Shown in pieces: positions 1-4,822 of a stretch of 7,387 nt of DNA. The translations under genes and the position numbers were made by a program. The DNA is from Candidatus Bipolaricaulis sp. Lineage in GTDB: Bacteria > Bipolaricaulota > Bipolaricaulia > Bipolaricaulales > Bipolaricaulaceae. Under the pieces are notes generated by a model. The model was not told the DNA's origin. It saw only the letters and a list, made by a program, of their open reading frames with translations, and did no database searches. Location: contig JAGUVP010000090.1 in assembly GCA_020062805.1 (NCBI GenBank), forward strand, positions 1 to 7,387. Reading direction: 5' to 3'. Position 1 is the first letter of the stretch. Every line of letters starts with the position of its first letter.

Positions 1-537
1 ACCCCACGCGGGCACCCACTCGGGGGGGCCGGCCGGCAGGGCCGCTGGTGCGAAGCCGCCGATGATCGTCTGGGCCAGGGCGGCGATTTCGAGTCCGGTG
101 AGGTCTTTTTCACCCTGCAGGGCCTCGATCGCAACGGGGTTGAGCCCGATCCGTTCCAGTAGAGCCACCGGCAGTCCCTCGATGTCCTCTTCCCCGGCCA
201 TTTCCTCCAGCACGCGCGCCAGGGCGGCGATCTCGTCTCCAAACTCGTCTTGGGACATGTCCCCGGCCATAAACGCGTCCAGGGCCTGGGCAAAACCATC
301 CTCCAGCGCGGTGAGGGCTTCCTCGGGGAGGCCGTGGCCTCGGAGGTAGGTCAGGATCTCGTCCATCAGCGATCGCAGGGTGGTCCCGATGTACTCGCGA
401 GCGGCACCGGGGACTTCGGCGACCACGCTCATCAGTTGAGCGACGCGGGCCATCGGCACCTCGGCGCCGCTGACTACGGCAGCCGCGCTCAACAGCGCGA
501 ACACGGAAAGCAGCACGCAGACCAATCTTGTACGCAC
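1..537 (-). CDS. Secreted protein of unknown function, 3' end outside window
   Basis: I do not recognise this family. The reading frame is open from a GTG at 537 to the left edge, giving the first 179 residues; the C-terminus is missing. I chose this GTG because a GGAGG (550-546) lies eight bases upstream; in-frame GTG codons at 546 and 543 lie inside or against that Shine-Dalgarno. The N-terminus is a clear Sec signal peptide: a short basic start (MRTR), a hydrophobic core at residues 5-22 and a likely cleavage site after SGA (residues 23-25). The mature part is acidic and looks almost wholly helical, with many Ala, Leu, Glu and Asp, for example the LEDGFAQALDAFMAGDMS stretch around residues 78-95. 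No further membrane segment, cysteine or catalytic motif is visible. It is therefore probably exported to the periplasm or cell surface. It is divergent from the nucleotidyltransferase-like gene. I am sure of the coding frame and signal peptide; the function is unknown. Confidence 0.75.
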   Translation of the reverse strand, partial: MRTRLVCVLLSVFALLSAAAVVSGAEVPMARVAQLMSVVAEVPGAAREYIGTTLRSLMDEILTYLRGHGLPEEALTALEDGFAQALDAFMAGDMSQDEFGDEIAALARVLEEMAGEEDIEGLPVALLERIGLNPVAIEALQGEKDLTGLEIAALAQTIIGGFAPAALPAGPPEWVPAWG

Positions 538-760
538 GTTCACCACCTCCGTCGTATATGATGGGTCCCCCTAGTTTACGTTAGCCATGCGCTTGAGGGA
601 AGGTTTGGGGAGTAGGGAGATGGTACAGAGCCGCTCAGAGGGGAACGGGTGGTGCCTGTGGCACAGGGGACCTGCCGTGGGTAGGCTGGCGCTCCACGCT
701 GCACAGCACACGGGCGGGAGGGGCCTGGCTGGTACTGTGGATACGGGAGGAGGTGGGGTT
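538..760. other. Divergent intergenic region (223 bp)
   Basis: This is the space between the left secreted-protein gene (minus) and the nucleotidyltransferase-like gene (plus). On the minus strand it holds the GGAGG ribosome site (550-546) and an AT-rich patch at about 553-560 that could be a poor -10. On the plus strand it ends in a strong GGAGGAGG Shine-Dalgarno at about 746-753. A short nested inverted repeat lies at 652-667: GTGCC-TGT-GGCAC overlaps CCTGT-GGC-ACAGG, so two small hairpins are mutually exclusive. A plus-strand frame is open from 587, but it lacks a ribosome site and its translation is rich in Gly, Trp, Cys and His, so I read it as noncoding. I see no convincing -35/-10 pair. 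Confidence 0.5.
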
Positions 761-1393
761 GTGGAGGCATGGAGAGAGGTTCTGGGGAGACTGATCCCGC
801 GAATCGGGCTGTCTGTAGCGGGTCCTGAGGCCCAGTGGGCGATCATCGGGTCAGCTGCCACGGCCCTTCAGGGGTGCGCGGTGACACCGCGAGACATCGA
901 CCTCCTTGCCGCGCATCCAGGAGCCGTGCACCGCTTCGTCGGGCTGATGGAGCCGTACACCCCCGAGCGTTGCGAACACTCTTCCGATCACGCCGACTGG
1001 CACTCCTCCAAGGACCGACCCATGAGCGTAGGGCCCGACGAGTACGGGCTCTTCTGGCACTTCGCACGATGGGTTGTGGAGGGGACCAAGGTTGAGATCG
1101 CCCACATCGCCGCTCCGGAAGGGTTCCCGACCTCAAAGAACGGGGCAGGGATCTGGGAGGCCGGACCTGAAATCTGGCCGCATATCCGGCACGTACGGTC
1201 TGGGGACCACGTTCTGCCCGTTGTCCCTCTGGAGATCCAGCTCGGGACCTGCATGCGCCGCGGGCTGGAGGAACGGGCGGCGGAGATCGTCGCCGTGCTG
1301 CGCCGGGACGGATACGACATCGATCTCATCCGCCAGGCGTTGAGGGAAGAGCATCGCCGGCGGTTCGAGGCGTGGATCGAGGCGCTTCCCTAG
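761..1393 (+). CDS. Nucleotidyltransferase-fold protein (Pol beta-like superfamily)
   Basis: A 210-residue protein with the signature of the DNA polymerase beta-like nucleotidyltransferase superfamily. It has a WAIIGSAAT glycine-serine motif (residues 26-34; GS at 30-31) followed by TPRDIDLL with the metal-binding D-x-D pair at Asp45 and Asp47. A plausible third carboxylate is Glu112 in TKVEIAHI, on the strand where the family usually carries it. A C-terminal helical part (about residues 160-205) runs from PLEIQLGTCMRRGLEERA to RRDGYDIDLIRQAL, resembling the helical region after the catalytic core in stand-alone members. Enzymes of this group transfer a nucleotide to small molecules, RNA or proteins; the substrate here cannot be told. 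The start is the GTG at 761 because a GGAGGAGG lies about seven bases before it and homology-like sequence begins just after. The frame is open back to an ATG at 587, but that extension looks noncoding. No toxin or antitoxin partner is next to it. The stop overlaps that of the convergent arsM. The fold assignment is likely; the activity is inferred. Confidence 0.75.
   Translation: MEAWREVLGRLIPRIGLSVAGPEAQWAIIGSAATALQGCAVTPRDIDLLAAHPGAVHRFVGLMEPYTPERCEHSSDHADWHSSKDRPMSVGPDEYGLFWHFARWVVEGTKVEIAHIAAPEGFPTSKNGAGIWEAGPEIWPHIRHVRSGDHVLPVVPLEIQLGTCMRRGLEERAAEIVAVLRRDGYDIDLIRQALREEHRRRFEAWIEALP
1390..1393. other. Shared CTAG double stop codon of convergent genes
   Basis: The palindrome CTAG supplies TAG as stop codon for the plus-strand nucleotidyltransferase-like gene (1391-1393) and, on the other strand, TAG for arsM (1392-1390). 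The two genes therefore meet tail to tail with a four-base overlap and no room for an intergenic terminator. Confidence 0.9.
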
Positions 1394-2172
1394 GAGGCAC
1401 GGGGCTTCGTGGCCTCCAGGGTGAGGCTCATGATGGATGGGCCACCGTCTCCACCACAATCGGTCGCGCAGGGGAGGGAGGGGTCGGCTGGCGTCTCCTT
1501 CAGGACGCGGATGCCCTCGAACCCCGCGGTGCGGATCATCTCCAAGTAGTCGTCCACCTTTGCGGCTCCGGCCACGCACGCCACGTAGGCCTCGAGCGAT
1601 GCTCGAACTGCAGCCGGCAGCTCTCTCAGGAGGACGAGGTCGGAGACGACCATCCGTCCCCCGGGCCGCAAGACGCGGTGAGCCTCGCGGAACACGCGGG
1701 GTTTGTCAGGGGAGAGGTTGATGACGCAATTCGAAATCACGACGTCCACCGTGGCGTCGCCGACGGGAAGGTTCTCGATCTCGCCCAGCCGGAACTCGAC
1801 GTTCGTCACGCCCTGGGTGCGGGCGTTTTCTCGTGCGCGATCGAGCATCTCGGGGGTCATGTCCACGCCGATGACGCGCCCCTCCTCGCCCACGATCCGC
1901 GCCGCCAGGAAACAGTCGATGCCGGCCCCCGACCCGAGGTCGAGCACCACATCTCCCTTCTTCAGGGCGGCGAGGGAGGTCGGGTTCCCGCAGCCGAGCC
2001 CGAGGTCGGCGCCCGCGGGGAGGGAGCGCAGCTCTTCCTCGGTGTACCCGATCGCTTCGCTCGTTGCCGCCGGGGTGCCGCAGCAGCCTGGTCGAGTACA
2101 GCACGAGGTTCCGCTCTGCGCACGTCGGGCATATCCCTCACGTACGGCTCTTCTCACTTGATCGTCCGGCAT
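1390..2172 (-). CDS. arsM: Arsenite methyltransferase ArsM
   Basis: A 260-residue class I SAM-dependent methyltransferase that methylates As(III) to mono-, di- and trimethyl species in the cytoplasm. It begins with the typical VREGYARRA segment (residues 10-18), then GYTEEELRSLPAGADLGLGCGNP (42-64). SAM motif I is VLDLGSGAGIDC (76-87) and the acidic ribose-binding Asp is in VIGVDMTPEML (Asp104). The three conserved arsenic-site cysteines are visible: Cys61 (GLGCGNP), Cys149 (SNCVINLSPDK) and Cys199 (YVACVAGA). The 50-residue spacing of the last two is as I recall it for the characterised algal enzyme. Extra cysteines are a CC-x4-CC pair near the N-terminus (24, 25, 30, 31) and Cys235/Cys239 near the C-terminus. 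Length is normal for bacterial ArsM. The ATG has a GGAGG four bases upstream. It lies 15 bases downstream of the small AbrB-fold gene, clearly in one operon, so it should be controlled by the promoter and operator at 2463-2526. Assignment is firm. Confidence 0.96.
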   Translation of the reverse strand: MPDDQVRRAVREGYARRAQSGTSCCTRPGCCGTPAATSEAIGYTEEELRSLPAGADLGLGCGNPTSLAALKKGDVVLDLGSGAGIDCFLAARIVGEEGRVIGVDMTPEMLDRARENARTQGVTNVEFRLGEIENLPVGDATVDVVISNCVINLSPDKPRVFREAHRVLRPGGRMVVSDLVLLRELPAAVRASLEAYVACVAGAAKVDDYLEMIRTAGFEGIRVLKETPADPSLPCATDCGGDGGPSIMSLTLEATKPRAS

Positions 2173-2187
2173 GGTTCCTCCATCTTT

Positions 2188-2454
2188 CTACGGGGAAGCG
2201 TCTGCGAGGAGCCCGTCGGCCACCGGCCCCAAGGCGGATCGCACGGCGGCGGCGAGGGCCGCGGCCTTCGTCAGGACGAGGCAACACACGGCTCCGTCCC
2301 TCTCGATCGTGGCAAGGGCGAGCTTGTCGCCGCCGCGGAGCCCGAGCCTCTCCCGGACCTCCTTCGGAAGGACCATCTGCCCTCGCTCGTCCACGCTGAT
2401 CAGTGCTTCGACCGTGCAGCAGCCACACGATCCTCTGCGCTTGGCTCTCGGCAT
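2188..2454 (-). CDS. Cysteine-rich AbrB-fold protein, HgcAB-associated (HgcC-like) family
   Basis: An 88-residue protein with an AbrB/MazE/SpoVT swapped-hairpin domain (about residues 15-63). The hallmark is VDERGQMVLPKEVRERLGLRGGDKLAL (21-47), followed by a second strand pair, AVCCLVLTKA (55-64). Before the domain is a basic tail with SCGCC (Cys10, Cys12, Cys13); a second cysteine pair (57-58) lies inside the domain. This matches what I recall of the family named HgcAB-associated protein (HgcC), found beside mercury-methylation genes and elsewhere; its function is not established. AbrB-fold proteins commonly bind DNA as dimers or tetramers, and the five cysteines suggest a thiol or metal(loid) site, which is inference. 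The start at 2454 is preceded by AGGGGG and leaves the operator entirely upstream. The frame stays open to 2757, but that extension runs through the promoter and antisense to the flavodoxin's neighbourhood and reads as noncoding. It is the first gene of an operon with arsM. No hgcA or hgcB is visible. Confidence 0.88.
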   Translation of the reverse strand: MPRAKRRGSCGCCTVEALISVDERGQMVLPKEVRERLGLRGGDKLALATIERDGAVCCLVLTKAAALAAAVRSALGPVADGLLADASP

Positions 2455-2462
2455 CGCTCCCC

Positions 2463-2492
2463 CTGATGAATCAGAAAAATCTGATTGATCAG
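2463..2492 (-). promoter_or_regulatory. Tandem CTGAT/ATCAG operator array
   Basis: Four five-base half-sites alternate in 30 bases: CTGAT (2463-2467), ATCAG (2470-2474), CTGAT (2481-2485), ATCAG (2488-2492). They form two identical inverted repeats, each CTGAT-N2-ATCAG, with centres 18 bases apart. They also form a third inverted repeat between them, AATCAG-N6-CTGATT (2469-2486). The array sits directly downstream of the -10 element on the minus strand, over the expected transcription start and the leader, ending nine bases before the ATG at 2454. This is the layout of a repressor site. The central repeat resembles the ATCAA-N6-TTGAT pattern of several ArsR-type operators. No arsR is in the window, and the AbrB-fold protein encoded next is another candidate ligand. 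Confidence 0.75.
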
Positions 2493-2497
2493 AAGGA

Positions 2498-2526
2498 ACA
2501 CTACGGGAAAGCTCCTCCGCCGTCAA
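2498..2526 (-). promoter_or_regulatory. Promoter of the AbrB-fold gene-arsM operon
   Basis: On the minus strand TTGACG (2526-2521) matches the sigma-70 -35 box at five of six positions. It is followed after exactly 17 bases by TAGTGT (2503-2498), a weak -10 with three of six matches. The expected start of transcription, about seven bases on, falls near 2491, inside the operator array, leaving a leader of roughly 37 bases. Confidence 0.6.
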
Positions 2527-2549
2527 GGGGAGCCGTGCGTTCGGCCCTA

Positions 2550-2562
2550 GCAGGTGGCCTGC
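2550..2562 (-). terminator. Small hairpin after the flavodoxin stop
   Basis: GCAGG-N3-CCTGC forms a perfect five-base stem six bases beyond the flavodoxin stop codon. No U-tract follows, so it would be at best a weak terminator or a 3'-end stabiliser. Some read-through into the arsM operon is possible. Confidence 0.25.
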
Positions 2563-2567
2563 GTCGT

Positions 2568-3041
2568 CTACGAGGGGACGCAGCGGCTGAGCCTGTTCAC
2601 CACTTCGGCGATCTGCCCTTCCCGGCTCCGGCGGGACCAGTTGACGCCCCCGACTCCGCAGACCGTAGCCCCCTTGGCCTGGCAGGCCGCCTTCAGCTGG
2701 CGCAGCGCGCGGTTCCCTCCCATCCAGGCGAACGGTAAGGACTGGGTCACGAAGCACGCTACGCGCTTTCCCGCAAGCGATGGCACCTGGCGGAGATAGG
2801 CCTGCATCGCGAGCGACAGGGCGAACCCGTGCACCGGCGACCCGAATACGACGGCGTCGTAGTTCCCAACGCTGGGTAACGACTTGAATCTCACGTCCTT
2901 CACCCCCGGGCGGACCTCGCCCTCGGTCTCCAGGCGCTCCAGGGTCACGGTGTGGCCGGCGGCGGCCAGCTTCTTCTGCAGCTTCTCCGCGACGGAGAGC
3001 GTGTGTCCCGTCTGGGAGTGGATGATCAACCCGATGTTCAT
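2568..3041 (-). CDS. Flavodoxin family protein
   Basis: A 157-residue short-chain flavodoxin-like protein, expected to bind FMN and carry electrons in the cytoplasm. The N-terminal strand MNIGLIIHSQTGHTLSVAEKL contains the phosphate-binding loop S9-Q-T-G-H-T14. The second flavin loop is FGSPVHGF (66-73), and the third is in CFVTQSLPFAWMGGNRALRQL (96-116), whose TQ...MGG pattern is typical of one flavodoxin subgroup. The start is the ATG at 3041, with AAGGAGG six bases before it; the frame is open to 3095 but without a better start. It follows the acetyltransferase by 66 bases on the same strand. It lies upstream of the arsM operon, but the latter has its own promoter. It is not ArsH, which has a different, longer sequence pattern. 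A role as electron donor to an arsenic or thiol pathway is possible but not shown. The partner is unknown. Confidence 0.9.
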   Translation of the reverse strand: MNIGLIIHSQTGHTLSVAEKLQKKLAAAGHTVTLERLETEGEVRPGVKDVRFKSLPSVGNYDAVVFGSPVHGFALSLAMQAYLRQVPSLAGKRVACFVTQSLPFAWMGGNRALRQLKAACQAKGATVCGVGGVNWSRRSREGQIAEVVNRLSRCVPS

Positions 3042-3107
3042 GATTCCCTCCTTGCTGGATCTCTCGCGATCATTGGACAGGTTTGGGAGCTGCAACTCCC
3101 CACAATC

Positions 3108-3623
3108 TCACCTGGCATCGGTTGGGTCGAGTGCCCGTTCGTACTCGATCACCCCTTGGTGGGGATCGTAGTCCCACGGTCTCCTTCCTATTTCACGGAA
3201 CCCGCACGCCACGTACATCCGTTGCGCGGGGATGTGCCAAGCGCCGCTGAGCGTGGACACACGGGCCGTATGGATGCCCCGTGCGGCGAGGCGTCGGAGG
3301 ATCTCCCGGATCTGGAGCTTCCCGAGCCCACGGCCGCGGTATTCGGGGATGATGCAGTTGTGCCCCACGCGGCCGAACTCCGGTGCCCCGCGGGGATCGT
3401 ACGATCCGAACCCCACGACGCGAGCTCCGACCGAACTGAGGAAGACGCATGTCCCGACGGTGTCGGGGTGATCGAACACCTCTCGGTCGAACTGCTCCCA
3501 CTTCGCTACCTCGGGCAGCCAGCACGCGGGTTCCGTTGTCAACAATTCCGCGTAGCTCTGCCTCAACATCGCTGCGATGAGGGCACGGTGGCTTTCCTGG
3601 GGCGCCTGGTAGTTCAGGACCAT
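3108..3623 (-). CDS. GNAT family N-acetyltransferase
   Basis: A 171-residue GNAT protein that should transfer an acetyl group from acetyl-CoA to an amine; the substrate is unknown. The family core is clear: a central strand ARVVGFGSYDP (67-77), then GHNCIIPEYRGRGLGKLQIREILRRL (87-112), which holds the acetyl-CoA pyrophosphate loop R96-G-R-G-L-G101. It is followed by the motif B-like segment PAQRMYVACGFREIGR (132-147). Length is normal for a single GNAT domain. The ATG at 3623 has no good Shine-Dalgarno and lies 13 bases after the stop of the secreted-protein gene, so translation probably depends on coupling to that gene. An ATG at 3637 overlaps that stop as TGATG but is in another frame. The flavodoxin gene follows after 66 bases. 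Two residues upstream of motif A, an aromatic-rich segment (ACWLPEVAKWEQFD, 33-46) may line the substrate site. Family is certain, substrate not. Confidence 0.9.
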   Translation of the reverse strand: MVLNYQAPQESHRALIAAMLRQSYAELLTTEPACWLPEVAKWEQFDREVFDHPDTVGTCVFLSSVGARVVGFGSYDPRGAPEFGRVGHNCIIPEYRGRGLGKLQIREILRRLAARGIHTARVSTLSGAWHIPAQRMYVACGFREIGRRPWDYDPHQGVIEYERALDPTDAR

Positions 3624-3636
3624 GTCATCGCTGGCA

Positions 3637-4605
3637 TCAGCGCTGGATGTAGCGACTGCGAGGTCCGTACAGGGCGGCGAGTTCGTCTACCGAGAACTCC
3701 CGCGCGCTGAAGTACGCCGTCAGCTCGAACTCCGACTCGGCCGTGAACAGCTGGGGCACGACCATGATCGTGTACGTGCCGGGAGAAACGGCGTGGGCAC
3801 CGGTGTACACGTCGTTGACGTTGCCGGGGCGGAACGCCACCCGCTTTCCACTCGGATCGTACAGGGTGGCCAGCAACCATTGCCCCCGCTCCAGCACCAG
3901 GGACAGGGCGACGTAGCCCGGTGACGTGATGTTCAGGCTGTAGGAGAGGACATGACAGCGGCCCAGGCTCAGATCGGAGTCGCTGTTGCACGTGGACAGG
4001 CGGCCGATCCGGTCTCGAACCTCGAACAGGACCGAGATGCCCGCCCCCGTCTCGGCGCTTCCGGGTCCGGTGGAACTCGCGGTTCCATCGAGGGTCCACG
4101 ATCCGTACATCGCCTCGGCGATGGGCCGGTAGGTCGGGTACAGGTCAACAGGAGAGGTGAACGCCCACGAGTGGAACACCTTGCCGTCGGCCCGCGCGAC
4201 CACGACCCGCCATTGGCGGAACGTCTCCCCGTCGCGGCTGAACTCGGCGATGTAGCCCGTTCCATTCGGGGAATCGCTGCTATCAACGCACACCACGGGG
4301 CTTCCCGAGACGAGATCGCACTTGTACGCGTTGAGGAGGGCTTGGGTGGTCTCGTAGCGGCCGCCCATCGTGGTGGAGGCGAAGCTGGCGATGGTGACGG
4401 TGGCATAGTACGCCTGAGACCCTGGCTTGCCCGAGAGCATCAGCGTGTAGTCGTTCGGTCGAGTGGGCATCCAATCCACGGGATAGCGGACGCAGTACCC
4501 GAGTTCCTGCCAGCAATACACGTTGTCCAGGTTTGTCGGAGCCCCCGCCGCGAGAGAGCAGCACAGGACCACCCCCGCCATCGCCATCCATACGGGCCTA
4601 CCCAT
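3637..4605 (-). CDS. Secreted two-domain protein: PsbP/DcrB-like plus PPC-like beta domain
   Basis: A 322-residue exported protein. It has a Sec signal peptide (hydrophobic residues 5-20, likely cleavage after AGA at 20-22). Domain 1 (about 28-175) begins YCWQELGYCVRYPVDWMP, with the Y-P-x-D-W pattern common in PsbP/DcrB-like domains, and ends with the equally typical KVFHSWAFTSPVDLYPTYRPIAEAMYGSW. Cys31, Cys38, Cys96 and Cys106 could pair as disulfides. A low-complexity Gly/Ser/Thr linker (176-188) leads to domain 2 (about 189-300), a beta-rich module. Its LLATLYDPSGKRVAF...VSPGTYTIMVV segment (244-283) resembles the bacterial pre-peptidase C-terminal (PPC) fold, with Cys206/Cys217 as a further possible disulfide. 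No catalytic domain is present, so a binding or structural role outside the cytoplasm is the reasonable guess. The ATG at 4605 has AAGGAGG four bases upstream; an earlier in-frame start at 4689 would extend past the signal peptide and overlap the promoter. It heads a train with the acetyltransferase. Domain names are from pattern resemblance only. Confidence 0.8.
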   Translation of the reverse strand: MGRPVWMAMAGVVLCCSLAAGAPTNLDNVYCWQELGYCVRYPVDWMPTRPNDYTLMLSGKPGSQAYYATVTIASFASTTMGGRYETTQALLNAYKCDLVSGSPVVCVDSSDSPNGTGYIAEFSRDGETFRQWRVVVARADGKVFHSWAFTSPVDLYPTYRPIAEAMYGSWTLDGTASSTGPGSAETGAGISVLFEVRDRIGRLSTCNSDSDLSLGRCHVLSYSLNITSPGYVALSLVLERGQWLLATLYDPSGKRVAFRPGNVNDVYTGAHAVSPGTYTIMVVPQLFTAESEFELTAYFSAREFSVDELAALYGPRSRYIQR

Positions 4606-4627
4606 GGAGCCTCCTTCGAAACAGAGG

Positions 4628-4650
4628 AGTATACACCTGAGGGCTTCAGG
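4628..4650 (-). promoter_or_regulatory. Promoter element of the secreted-protein gene with adjacent palindrome
   Basis: On the minus strand TATACT (4633-4628) is a five-of-six match to a -10 box, 22 bases before the ATG at 4605. Next to it upstream lies a perfect inverted repeat CCTGA-N5-TCAGG (4636-4650), which would cover the spacer and could be an operator. No good -35 box is present at the usual distance, suggesting an activator, another sigma factor or a weak promoter. Confidence 0.4.
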
Positions 4651-4769
4651 CAAGGTTGGATATCGCCTTCCGGGGTTTCCTCTCGCCAATCGCTGGACCG
4701 GGGCGAGGGCGACCCGTTGAACCCAGCGTTCAGTAGGGGTGACCTATGGATGGCGGCATGTGGTTTGAG

Positions 4770-4789
4770 TAACAGTGTTATGTTATACT
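4770..4789 (+). promoter_or_regulatory. Extended -10 promoter of the ABC exporter with palindromic operator candidate
   Basis: TATACT (4784-4789) is a five-of-six -10 box preceded by TG at 4781-4782, so it fits an extended -10 promoter. The -35 region (about 4761-4766) is poor. Immediately upstream of the -10, TAACAGTGTTA (4770-4780) is a perfect 11-base palindrome in the spacer, a common place for a repressor to bind. The predicted start of transcription, near 4796, gives a leader of about 27 bases to the GTG at 4823. Confidence 0.5.
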
Positions 4790-4822
4790 GCCCAGGCGAA
4801 GCTGTCGTCTTCAGGGGGGACT

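Noticed and set aside
587..760. N-terminal extension of the nucleotidyltransferase-like gene from an ATG at 587
   Set aside because: There is no ribosome site before it, the translation is biased to Gly, Trp, Cys and His, and a strong GGAGGAGG precedes the GTG at 761, where protein-like sequence begins.
2395..2402. CTGATCAG palindrome inside the AbrB-fold gene, possibly an extra operator
   Set aside because: It has no spacer between half-sites, unlike the array upstream, and is explained by the codons for Leu-Ile-Ser.
1372..2466. Long plus-strand open frame (364 codons) opposite arsM
   Set aside because: It is the antisense of a clear ArsM and its AbrB-fold neighbour. Its composition (His, Arg, Gly rich) and lack of motifs are those of a GC-rich shadow frame.
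2455..2757. Long N-terminal form of the AbrB-fold protein from 2757
   Set aside because: The extension would be translated through the promoter and operator and across the end of the flavodoxin gene; the 88-residue form has the family's length.
3042..3107. Promoter between the acetyltransferase and flavodoxin genes (TTGCAG at 3095-3090)
   Set aside because: No acceptable -10 lies at 16-18 bases; the GGGAG-N6-CTCCC stem at 3085-3100 has no U-tract, so it is not a terminator either.
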